A DNA stretch of 64,000 nucleotides from CAWIJJ01 sp963836405 (lineage in GTDB: Bacteria; Acidobacteriota; Terriglobia; Bryobacterales; Bryobacteraceae): assembly GCA_963836405.1 (NCBI GenBank), contig CAWIJL010000007.1, forward strand, positions 62,001 through 126,000, read 5' to 3'. Position numbers and translations under genes: made by a program. Each line of letters begins with the position of its first letter. Positions within the stretch are counted from its first letter, which is position 1. Under the pieces are notes generated by a model that did no database searches, was not told the DNA's origin, and saw nothing but the letters and a program-made list of their open reading frames with translations. This document shows, piece by piece, positions 42,698-50,509 of the stretch.

Positions 42698-43645
42698 CTA
42701 TTCAAAGATCGATTCAATGAACTTTTCGGCGTCGAACGGCAGCAGGTCTTCCATCTTTTCCCCCACGCCGACGTATCGGATAGGCAGGTTCAGCTCGCGC
42801 GCGATGGCCACCACGATGCCGCCCTTGGCGGTGCCGTCCAGCTTGGTGAGCACGATGCCGGTGACTCCCGAAGTTTCGGTAAATTTGCGCGCCTGTTCCA
42901 GGCCGTTCTGGCCGGTGGTTGCGTCCAGCACCAGCAGTACTTCGTGGGGCGCGTCCGGAATTACTTTTTTGGCGGTACGGCTCATCTTCTGCAGCTCCGC
43001 CATCAGGTATTCCTTGGTCTGGAGGCGGCCCGCGGTGTCCACGATGACATAGTCGGCTTTGCGGGCGCGGGCGGCGTTCAGGGCGTCGAAAAGAACCGCG
43101 CTGGGGTCGCTGCCGGCTTTCTGCCGTACGATGGGCGCGCCGCTGCGCTCTCCCCAGATCTCGAGCTGCTCGATGGCGGCGGCGCGAAAGGTATCGGCGG
43201 CGCACAGGATGACGGTCCGCTGCTCATTCTTGAAACGGCCGGCGAGCTTACCGATGGTGGTGGTTTTGCCCGAACCGTTGACTCCGACCACCAGCACAAC
43301 CGCCGGGGGTTCCAGCACGCGTGCGGGCGCCCGCTCGCTGGCCTCGAGGATTTCCAGCAGGTGTTCGCGGATCAGGCCCTTGAGCTCGCTCGCATCGTTC
43401 AACTGGTGGCGGCCGACCCGCTCGCGGATGCGGTCTAGAATTTCCTCGGTGGTTTTGACCCCGATGTCGGCGGATATGAGGCTGTATTCCAGGTGATCCA
43501 GCAGATCGGCATCGATTTGTTTTCGGCCCTGAACCGCGTCCTCGAGAGCGGAAACCAAGCCATCGCGCGTCTTCTGAACGCCGCTTTTTAGTTTCTCGAG
43601 AAGCGTGGGCTCCTGCTCCACCGAGCCGAAAAGGGTTTGGATCAT
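42698..43645 (-). CDS. ftsY: Signal recognition particle receptor FtsY
   Basis: 315 aa SRP-family GTPase that docks ribosome-SRP complexes at the inner membrane. G-motifs: VGVNGSGKTTTIGKLAGRF (~118-136), DTFRAAAIEQLEIW, DTAGRLQTKEYLM (~203-215), TKLDGTAKGG (~264-273) and the C-terminal GVGEKMEDLLPFDAEKF. The acidic A domain of E. coli FtsY is absent, as in many bacteria. First gene of the ftsY-ribD-ribE-panG-panB-panC unit; AGAGG lies just before its ATG. Confidence 0.95.
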   Translation of the reverse strand: MIQTLFGSVEQEPTLLEKLKSGVQKTRDGLVSALEDAVQGRKQIDADLLDHLEYSLISADIGVKTTEEILDRIRERVGRHQLNDASELKGLIREHLLEILEASERAPARVLEPPAVVLVVGVNGSGKTTTIGKLAGRFKNEQRTVILCAADTFRAAAIEQLEIWGERSGAPIVRQKAGSDPSAVLFDALNAARARKADYVIVDTAGRLQTKEYLMAELQKMSRTAKKVIPDAPHEVLLVLDATTGQNGLEQARKFTETSGVTGIVLTKLDGTAKGGIVVAIARELNLPIRYVGVGEKMEDLLPFDAEKFIESIFE

Positions 43646-43646
43646 T

Positions 43647-43675
43647 TTGCCTCTATTTTAGCAGCCGTGTATACT
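43647..43675 (+). promoter_or_regulatory. Promoter of the epimerase gene in the ftsY divergent gap
   Basis: TTGCCT (43647-43652), 17-base spacer, TATACT (43670-43675). The expected start is within a few bases of ATG 43685, so the mRNA would be nearly leaderless. The -35 region overlaps the first base of ftsY; a minus-strand TAAAAT (43663-43658) may be the ftsY -10. Confidence 0.55.
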
Positions 43676-43684
43676 CGACCCCGG

Positions 43685-44638
43685 ATGAGTCTAATCGAAA
43701 AAGCAGCGATTTTCGGCGCGGCGGGAGCTATCGGCCCGTTTGTGGGCGAGGAATTCGAGCGCCGGGGAATTCCGTTTCGCGTGGTCGGACGCAATCGCGC
43801 CAGTCTCGAAAAGGCGTTCGGAAGCATGAGCCGCGCCGAGATATTCCCGGCCGACCTTTCCGAACTGCGCTCGGCGGCCGCGGCGGCGCGGGGCGTGGAC
43901 ACGATCGTGTACTCGGTGGGCTTGCCGTACCCGGCGCACAACCGCCATCCGGCGCTGATGCGCACCGCCATCGAAGCGGCGGTGAGCATGAAGGTGGCCC
44001 GCTTCGTTCTGGTTTCGAGCGTCTATTCCTACGGGGTGCCGCGAAGCGCCCGGGTGGCGGAGACGCATCAGCGCGTGCCGGTGGCGCGTAAGGGAGAGTA
44101 CCGGAAAGAGCAGGAGGATATCCTGCTCGAAGCGCATGCCAAAGGCCAGATCGAGGCGCTGGTGGTGCGGCTCCCCGATTTCTATGGGCCGGGTGCGGAC
44201 ACTTCGCTGGCGAATCCGATTTTCCGGGCGGCGCTGGCGGGCAAAACCGCGAATTGGATCGGACCCGTCAACACGCCGCACGAATTCGTTTTTGTGCCGG
44301 ACACGGGCCCGGTGATCGCATCCCTGGCCTCGACGCCCGACTGTTACGGAGAGGCGTGGAATTTCGGGGGGCCGGGGGAGATCAATACGCTCGACTTCAT
44401 CACGCGGGTGTACCGCGCCGCTGGCCGGCAGCCGAAGTATCGCACGGCTGGGCGCGGCCTGCTCAAGATCATGGGCTGGTTCAGCCCGTTGATGGCCGAG
44501 TTGCCGGAGATGCTGTATCTCGAGGAAACGCCGGTCATTCTGGACGACAGCAAACTGACGGCCAAGTTCGCGGGCATCCGCAAGACGCCCTACGACGAAG
44601 GCATCCGCAGGACGCTCGATTGGATGAGGTTGGCGTGA
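43685..44638 (+). CDS. NAD-dependent epimerase/dehydratase family protein (SDR)
   Basis: 317 aa extended SDR. The nucleotide-binding loop is GAAGAIGPFVGEEF (9-22); SSVYSYG (~108-114) stands at the active-site Ser/Tyr position, but the canonical YxxxK reads Y..KEQ in EYRKEQEDIL (~137-146), as in extended SDRs. The C-terminal half has LPDFYGPGA (~160-168) and FVFVPDTGPVI. Start chosen at ATG 43685 because the fold begins eight residues later and a promoter lies just before. Substrate (a sugar nucleotide or similar) unknown. Confidence 0.82.
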   Translation: MSLIEKAAIFGAAGAIGPFVGEEFERRGIPFRVVGRNRASLEKAFGSMSRAEIFPADLSELRSAAAAARGVDTIVYSVGLPYPAHNRHPALMRTAIEAAVSMKVARFVLVSSVYSYGVPRSARVAETHQRVPVARKGEYRKEQEDILLEAHAKGQIEALVVRLPDFYGPGADTSLANPIFRAALAGKTANWIGPVNTPHEFVFVPDTGPVIASLASTPDCYGEAWNFGGPGEINTLDFITRVYRAAGRQPKYRTAGRGLLKIMGWFSPLMAELPEMLYLEETPVILDDSKLTAKFAGIRKTPYDEGIRRTLDWMRLA

Positions 44639-44890
44639 GCCGGGGGAATCTCCTTACATCTACGGACATTGACCCATTCGGAGTATTGCGTCGATACCCC
44701 ATGATGCGATTAGTCTAAGTATGGATAGCAAAGGTTCCAGACCCGAAATAAGTACTCCCGATTGCAAACTGTTGACGACCTTGCCGCTCGCTCCGCGGCT
44801 CTCGAAGCGTCGATCCGGGAGAACCCGCAGAAGCGTCTTTCTGTGGCGTTCTCCCCGGATGCGCCGGCGAGTGCGGCAGGCCGCCGCTCT

Positions 44891-46633
44891 CTACAGCGTC
44901 TCCAGTTCCTCTTCGAGCGTCTGCTTCTGCGAAAGCTCCGCGTAATACCCGCCTGCCTCCACCAGTTCGGCGTGCGTGCCCGTCTCTACCACCCTGCCCT
45001 TCTCCAGCACCACGATGAAATCCGCCTGCCGCACGGTGGATACGCGGTGCGAAATCAGGATCACAGTCCGGCCCGCCATCACGCCCGCCAGGTGCGTCAG
45101 AATCCGTTCCTCCGTCAACGTGTCCACGCTCGAGAGCGCATCGTCCAGGATCAGAATGCGCGGATCGCGCAGGATCGCGCGCGCGATGGCGGTGCGCTGC
45201 TTCTGCCCGCCCGACAGCGTGATTCCCCGCTCTCCGACCATGGTCTGGTAGCCGTGAGGAAAGGACTCGATATCGCCGGCCAGCCCGGCGATCTCCGCGG
45301 CCCGCCGGATCTGCTCCTCCGTCGCATGCTCGACGCCGAAGGCGATGTTGTCCGCAATCGTCGCGCTAAACAGGAACGTCTCCTGCGGTACGAACCCGAT
45401 CTGGCGCCGCAGGTCGCCCGGATCGAACTCGCGCACATCGATTCCGTCCACCAGCACCGCTCCGGCAGTAGGATCCATCAGCCGCGGCACCAGTCCGGCC
45501 AGCGTGCTCTTCCCCGAACCCGTGTGACCGACCACCGCCACGGTGGCACCCGCCGGAATCAGCAGGTCCACTCCGGCCAAGGCCGGAAGGCCGTTCCCGA
45601 AATCCACGGCCGCGCCGCGAAACTCCACCTCGCCGCGGCAGTGGTCGAGCGAAACCGGACGCTCGGGAACGGGCAGGGCGGGCTTCTCCGCGAAGATTTG
45701 ATTGATCCGGCTCAGTGAGGCGCTGCCGCGCTGCATCAGGTTCACAACCCAGCCCAACGCAATCATCGGCCACACCAGGGTTCCCATGTAGGTATTGAAC
45801 ATCACAAAGCTGCCGATCGAAATGCGCCTGCTCAGCACCTGCTGCCCGCCGATCCACAACACTACCAGGAACGTGGTCCCGATCAGCACTTCCAGCAGCG
45901 GCTGAAATACGCCTTGTATCCGCACGAGTCTGATGTTCTGGTGAATGTATTGCCGGTTCAGCTCTTCGAACCGCCGCAGTTCCGCCTTCTCCTGCGCGAA
46001 CGCGCGGATCATGCGCACGCCCGAGAGGTTTTCCTGTACCCGGCTCGAAATGTCGGAAAACATCTCCTGAATGCGCTCGAAACGGCTATGAATGGCGCGC
46101 CCGAAGAAGATCACCGCAACGCTAACTACCGGGGCCGGCAGCAGCGCAGCAATCGCCAGCCTCCAGTCCACCGAAACCATGATGAGGATGGCCAGCGCAA
46201 ACGTCAGGCCGGTTTCGAAGCAATACATGATGCCTGGGCCGAGCATCATGCGGACGGCGTTCAGATCGTTCGTCGCCCGCGCCATGATGTCGCCGGTTCG
46301 CGTGCGGCCGTAATACTCCGGCGAGAGACTGGCCAGGTGCCGGAACAGATCGTTGCGGAGATCGTACTCGATGTCGCGGGAAACGCCGATAATGGTTACC
46401 CGCATCCAGAACTGGAACAGCCCTTTCAACAGCGCCAGACCCACCAGGTAAAGGGCGTAGCGCACGAACGTATGCGACCGCAGGGCGCCCGAAAACGAAT
46501 CCACGGCGCCCCGAATCATGAGCGGCTGCAGGGCCTGCGCGACGTCCTTCAAAATCAGGCAGGCGAATCCCAGCGCCATGCCGCGGCGATAGCGCCAGAG
46601 ATATTTGCGGATAGTGCGGAAAACCTCCCCCAT
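44891..46633 (-). CDS. ABC exporter, fused permease-ATPase (MsbA/MdlB/BmrA type)
   Basis: 580 aa half-transporter: six membrane helices (~15-310), with the intracellular loop motif SPEYYGRTRTGDIMARATNDL, then an ATPase with Walker A VVGHTGSGKST (~368-378), Q-loop FVPQETFLFS, signature LSGGQKQRTAIARA (~474-487), Walker B ILILDDALSSVD (~494-505) and the H-loop ISHRVST. It presumably works as a homodimer exporting lipids or drugs. It starts 41 bases after the PH-like membrane protein gene on the same strand. The 252 bases downstream (44639-44890) hold no gene I can support. Confidence 0.9.
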   Translation of the reverse strand: MGEVFRTIRKYLWRYRRGMALGFACLILKDVAQALQPLMIRGAVDSFSGALRSHTFVRYALYLVGLALLKGLFQFWMRVTIIGVSRDIEYDLRNDLFRHLASLSPEYYGRTRTGDIMARATNDLNAVRMMLGPGIMYCFETGLTFALAILIMVSVDWRLAIAALLPAPVVSVAVIFFGRAIHSRFERIQEMFSDISSRVQENLSGVRMIRAFAQEKAELRRFEELNRQYIHQNIRLVRIQGVFQPLLEVLIGTTFLVVLWIGGQQVLSRRISIGSFVMFNTYMGTLVWPMIALGWVVNLMQRGSASLSRINQIFAEKPALPVPERPVSLDHCRGEVEFRGAAVDFGNGLPALAGVDLLIPAGATVAVVGHTGSGKSTLAGLVPRLMDPTAGAVLVDGIDVREFDPGDLRRQIGFVPQETFLFSATIADNIAFGVEHATEEQIRRAAEIAGLAGDIESFPHGYQTMVGERGITLSGGQKQRTAIARAILRDPRILILDDALSSVDTLTEERILTHLAGVMAGRTVILISHRVSTVRQADFIVVLEKGRVVETGTHAELVEAGGYYAELSQKQTLEEELETL

Positions 46634-46674
46634 GATTACGCGGAGGCCCGGGTGAGGAATTTGCGGCGCACGGA

Positions 46675-47238
46675 CTACTTCTCGTCCGAGGAGTTTTTCT
46701 GGTCCAGGAACCCGACCGTTTTGAGTCTCTGGTAGAGACGCTCGACTTCGGCTTCATCCTCCGGCCGCAGTACACGATAGCGGGGGGCCGCCGACTGCTT
46801 GCGATCCTGCGGCGCGGCCAGGACTTCGCCCCAATACTGGCGGTAAGGAATTCCGTCGATCAGCGCATCGCGGGAGAGACGGCGAAGATGGCGCAGGAGG
46901 CTGTTGCAGGAATCCAGGTCGCCGGCGTAAAGCAGCGTGAAGCGGGAATCGTCAAACAGGGTAATTCTCACAATCAGGGGCGAAATCCACCCGGTCCGGT
47001 CGAGACGGCGGATGTCCATCCAGGGGATAATCCTGCGGCCCACCGAGAGGTAGCCCTCGTGAATCTCCACCGGCGGCCGGAACGCCATCAGGAAAAGGAA
47101 GATAGAGGTTAGCAGGAAAAGGCCGGCGGGAATCAGCGCCGGGGCAAATGCCAGCCCGAAATAACCGCTCAGGAGCGCCAACACGACGGCGGCGACACCA
47201 AACCAAAGGTAATGTTGCGCCGGCAAATAGCGAGTCAT
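46675..47238 (-). CDS. Two-helix membrane protein with PH-like domain
   Basis: 187 aa from ATG 47238. Two hydrophobic helices (~9-28 and ~32-52) are followed by a beta-rich segment (VEIHEGYLSVGRRIIPWMDIRRLDR, ~57-81) like the bacterial PH domain of YdbS/DUF304-type proteins. The C-terminal ~50 residues are charged and end in NSSDEK. Between pgsA and the exporter with gaps of 44 and 41 bases, so all three may share a transcript. Function unknown. Confidence 0.65.
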   Translation of the reverse strand: MTRYLPAQHYLWFGVAAVVLALLSGYFGLAFAPALIPAGLFLLTSIFLFLMAFRPPVEIHEGYLSVGRRIIPWMDIRRLDRTGWISPLIVRITLFDDSRFTLLYAGDLDSCNSLLRHLRRLSRDALIDGIPYRQYWGEVLAAPQDRKQSAAPRYRVLRPEDEAEVERLYQRLKTVGFLDQKNSSDEK

Positions 47239-47282
47239 GAAGCCCGTCCCATTTTTTAGACTACTCCCACGCAGCACACCCG

Positions 47283-47831
47283 TCAATGCGCACGCACAAG
47301 CCTAATTCCGCGCCAGGTGTAATGCAGGCCGCTCCACACCGTCAAAGCTGCGCTGGGCCACAGAATTGCGGAGGAGAACGCATCCACCACCCGAAGTTCC
47401 ATAACCCCCCGCAACATCCAGCTCACCGCGGCCACAATCTGAAGAAAAGTGGATGCTTTGCCCCAAACGCTGGGGGGAAACTTCCGCAAGGGCGACATCA
47501 GCATCAGGATGCCGGCGGCAGCCAGAATATAGAGGTCGCGCCCGAAAACCACCACCACGAACCACCACGGCACCAGCCGTGCCCCGGCCAGCGCCAGAAA
47601 CACCCCGCTTAGCAGGCATTTGTCCGCGATGGGGTCGAGAAACGCCCCTTCGGGGGATTCCTGGTGAAGACGGCGTGCCAGGTATCCGTCCACCACATCC
47701 GACCAGGCGGCCACGGCGAAAATGACGAAGGCGGTCCGGGGCTTGCCGTCCAAAATGGCAATCACAACGAAGGGGGTCAGCAGCAGTCGGAGAAGCGTAA
47801 ATGAGGTTGCAAGGTTCAGCCAGCGGGGCAT
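47283..47831 (-). CDS. pgsA: CDP-alcohol phosphatidyltransferase (PgsA-like)
   Basis: 182 aa integral membrane enzyme. The CDP-alcohol motif DG-x2-AR-x8-G-x3-D-x3-D is complete in DGYLARRLHQESPEGAFLDPIADK (residues ~47-70; D, G, A, R, G, D and D as required). Four to five helices. Best match is phosphatidylglycerophosphate synthase, the committed step to anionic phospholipids, though other CDP-alcohol transferases cannot be excluded. ATG 47831 is preferred over the TTG six bases upstream. Confidence 0.85.
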   Translation of the reverse strand: MPRWLNLATSFTLLRLLLTPFVVIAILDGKPRTAFVIFAVAAWSDVVDGYLARRLHQESPEGAFLDPIADKCLLSGVFLALAGARLVPWWFVVVVFGRDLYILAAAGILMLMSPLRKFPPSVWGKASTFLQIVAAVSWMLRGVMELRVVDAFSSAILWPSAALTVWSGLHYTWRGIRLVRAH

Positions 47832-48019
47832 TCTCAATCACGAGTTTAACCCGTGTGAGAGAGTCCCTAAGCAGGGCAAACATACGCTCGCCCTGCCAGG
47901 AAGGACATTCGCTATATGGTTTGATTACGTAGTCCCCTGGCGGGCGGGATTGTCTCAAAATTCTTCGCTTTCCAGCCAACCTGGATTGCGCCATCACATA
48001 CCGCTATGCTGTTTCCCAA

Positions 48020-49150
48020 GTGTCCGCCACACCCATTCTCGACCTCGAACGGGATCCGCCTTCGGCGGCTGCCGCCCGTTTTTCGCGGCCCCTCGTTCTC
48101 GTCCTGGGCGTGCTCCTGGGTGTGACGCTTTCCGCCTACGCCGACGGCTCACTGCCGCATTTCGGCGGCCCAGCCATCAATCTCTGGCTGCTGCTTCCCT
48201 GTCTGTATCTGACCATCGCGGTTCATGAGATGGGACACCTCATCGCGGGACGGATCGCCGGCCTCGAGAATGGAGGGATTTCGGTGGGCGCCTTCGTGTT
48301 CGCCCGGTCGGGCACGAAATGGGTGTTTCAATTCGATCCGCGGCGCTGGATGGGCGGATACTTCAGGCCGCTCGCCACCGTTCCCGAAGCCGCGCCGTCC
48401 CGTTACGTATGGCTGGTGGCGGGCGGACCGCTGGCCAGCGCGGTTTTTATCGCGGCATGCGCTTTTCTCTGGATTCGCTCCGGCAACGGCGCCACCAACT
48501 GGATCGGCACGCTGGCTTGGATGTCGCTATTCATCGCGGCCACGTCGATGATCCCGTACAACTCGGGTTTGGAGAAATCCGACGGCGCGCGCCTGTACCA
48601 TCTGCTCCGCGATCCGACCCACGCCAGCACCTGGATCGCGCTGATCGAGATGACCAGCGAGGATGTGAACGGCGTGCGTCCGCGAGACTGGAGCAACGAA
48701 ACTTTTGAGCGCATCCTGGCCGTCGATCCCGCCGCCCCCGAGTACCCGCATTGCCAGTTGCTCGCCTATTACCGGGCTTCCGACCGCGGCTTGCCGGACG
48801 AGCAGGTGCAGCACCTCGAGAATGCGCTGGCGAGGTCGGCGGAAGCCGGAGTCCTTCTGCGGCACGCGCTCTTTTTGGAGGCAGCCTGGAGCAGCGCCAG
48901 GATCCGGAACGAGGCAGCACATGCGCGTGTCTGGCTCGATCGCGCCACACGCCTCCGCAAACCCGAGTTGCGCTCCGTGGTGGAAGCGGTCATCGAGTTG
49001 TCCGAAGGCCGCTACCAGGAATCGTTACGGCATTGGGAAGCGGCGAACGCGTACGTTGAGCGCCGCGGGCTCGACGCCGGGACGATCCGGGCTGCGCGCG
49101 AAAGATGGGCGGAATGCGAGGCCGTCTGCCGGGCCGCGTTGAACGGTTAG
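48020..49150 (+). CDS. M50-type membrane metalloprotease with helical C-terminal repeats
   Basis: 376 aa. Membrane helices at ~22-40 and ~52-78, the second carrying the zinc motif H69-E-M-G-H73. A further pair lies at ~128-150 and ~158-175, with SMIPYNSG at the place of the third ligand motif (usually NxxPxxxxDG; here N..LEKSDG, residues ~181-189). From ~200 on the sequence is helical, TPR-like and soluble. Site-2-protease-like intramembrane proteolysis is plausible; the C-terminal repeat domain is unusual. GTG 48020. Upstream, a GC-rich hairpin (47871-47896) sits in the 182-base gap to pgsA. Its stop is seven bases from the convergent galK stop. Confidence 0.75.
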   Translation: MSATPILDLERDPPSAAAARFSRPLVLVLGVLLGVTLSAYADGSLPHFGGPAINLWLLLPCLYLTIAVHEMGHLIAGRIAGLENGGISVGAFVFARSGTKWVFQFDPRRWMGGYFRPLATVPEAAPSRYVWLVAGGPLASAVFIAACAFLWIRSGNGATNWIGTLAWMSLFIAATSMIPYNSGLEKSDGARLYHLLRDPTHASTWIALIEMTSEDVNGVRPRDWSNETFERILAVDPAAPEYPHCQLLAYYRASDRGLPDEQVQHLENALARSAEAGVLLRHALFLEAAWSSARIRNEAAHARVWLDRATRLRKPELRSVVEAVIELSEGRYQESLRHWEAANAYVERRGLDAGTIRAARERWAECEAVCRAALNG

Positions 49151-49157
49151 CTCCGCG

Positions 49158-50309
49158 TCAATCCTTCGCCGGGATGCTTGCGAAATCCTTCACTTCGTTG
49201 GCGCCATCGGAAGGCCGGCAGGGATAGATCTCCGGCCGCTTGCCGAATTTACCCTCGTAAACCGCGCGGATCGCCTTCTCGAATCCAGCCACCGCGTCGG
49301 GCCGCAGCATGGTGACCGTGCAGCCGCCGAAGCCGCCGCCCGTCATGCGGGAACCGATCACGCCTTCGATCTTCAGAGACGCGTCCACCAGGAAATCCAG
49401 CTCTTCGCAGCTCACTTCGTAATCGTGCTGCAGGCTGCGGTGCGAAGCCACCATCAGCTTGCCCATCTCCTCCAGCCGTCCGGCCTCGGCCGCTGCGACG
49501 AAGCGGTTCACGCGGTCGTCTTCCGTGACCACGTGCCGTGCGCGCTTGCGCACCACATCGGGCAGCCGGTCCTCGGCGGCCGCGAACTGCTCCGGCGAGA
49601 CATCGCGCAGGCTGGCGGCGCCCAGCAGGGCCGCGCCTTCCGCGCACTCGCGCACCCGGTCCTTATATGCCGACCCGGCCAGGGCGTGCTTCACCATGGT
49701 GTTGGTTGCCAGGAACGCGATCCCGTCCGGCAGCCGCACGTCGCGATGGTCCAGGCTGCGGCAGTCGATCTGCACCGCCGTGTGTTCCCGGCCGAAAATC
49801 GAGATGTACTGGTCCATGATGCCGCACGGCATCCCCACGAATTCCCGCTCCGCCCGCTGGCACAGCTTCGCGAGTTCGAGCGGCTCGATGGCCCTCCCGT
49901 TCAACAGCGCCAAGGCCGTCGAGACCTCGAGCGCCGCCGACGAGCTCAGGCCCGACCCTTCCGGCACCGTGCTTCGAATCAGCAGGTTCGCCGGCGCCAG
50001 CGCGAAGCCGGCGCGCAGCAGTTGTTGCGCCACGCCGACCGGATAGTCGGTCCAGTGCTTCTGCGGCGTGAGGGAACCCACCTCCGCCACGGGCCACTCG
50101 CGCATCTCTCCGCGGTCTTCCGAGTAAATCCGCAGCTTGCCGTCCGCAGCGGGCGCGGTGGCGATGTAAGTGGCCAGGTGCAGCGCCACCGGCATCACGA
50201 ATCCGAGATTGTAATCGGTGTGCTCGCCGATCAGATTGGTGCGGCCCGGCGCGCGGAACACGCGCACCTCGCCCGCCGCGCCGAAGCGCTCGCGAAAGTC
50301 CCGGATCAT
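49158..50309 (-). CDS. galK: Galactokinase
   Basis: Phosphorylates galactose at C1, the first step of the Leloir pathway. 383 aa GHMP kinase: GRTNLIGEHTDYNLGFVMP (~22-40), the ATP-binding PEGSGLSSSAALEVS (~116-130), MDQYISIFG (~165-173) and the C-terminal MTGGGFGGCTV (~336-346). The ATG overlaps the stop of the small membrane protein gene (ATGA). The SSS symporter and galT nearby fit the role. Confidence 0.95.
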   Translation of the reverse strand: MIRDFRERFGAAGEVRVFRAPGRTNLIGEHTDYNLGFVMPVALHLATYIATAPAADGKLRIYSEDRGEMREWPVAEVGSLTPQKHWTDYPVGVAQQLLRAGFALAPANLLIRSTVPEGSGLSSSAALEVSTALALLNGRAIEPLELAKLCQRAEREFVGMPCGIMDQYISIFGREHTAVQIDCRSLDHRDVRLPDGIAFLATNTMVKHALAGSAYKDRVRECAEGAALLGAASLRDVSPEQFAAAEDRLPDVVRKRARHVVTEDDRVNRFVAAAEAGRLEEMGKLMVASHRSLQHDYEVSCEELDFLVDASLKIEGVIGSRMTGGGFGGCTVTMLRPDAVAGFEKAIRAVYEGKFGKRPEIYPCRPSDGANEVKDFASIPAKD

Positions 50310-50509
50310 GCCCGCCCGCGCGCTCCCCGGCGCGCCATCAGCAGCAGAAAAATCCCAAACGCGAGCATGGCGAGGCCGCTATACAGATTCACGTTGGAGT
50401 CGGTAAGTTCGGCGCGCGTTTCGGGCGCCAGAAACCCCATTGCCAGCAGGATCACGCCGAGCAGGGTGAAGAACCAGCCCGAAGGCACTCTTAAGTCCAT
50501 ATTATGCAA
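50306..50509 (-). CDS. Small two-helix membrane protein between symporter and galactokinase
   Basis: 67 aa from ATG 50509 (or 64 aa from ATG 50500). Two hydrophobic helices (WFFTLLGVILLAMGFL and LYSGLAMLAFGIFLLLM) and a basic tail RRGARGRA. It overlaps the symporter gene by eight bases and galK by four, so it is almost certainly translated. Possibly an accessory subunit for the symporter; no family recognised. Confidence 0.65.
   Translation of the reverse strand: MHNMDLRVPSGWFFTLLGVILLAMGFLAPETRAELTDSNVNLYSGLAMLAFGIFLLLMARRGARGRA

Noticed and set aside
44639..44890. A possible small gene in the gap before the ABC exporter end
   Set aside because: A frame from 44762 begins QTVDDLAARSAALEASIREN and looks protein-like, but it runs on into the antisense of the exporter and has no start signals. 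I could not support it.
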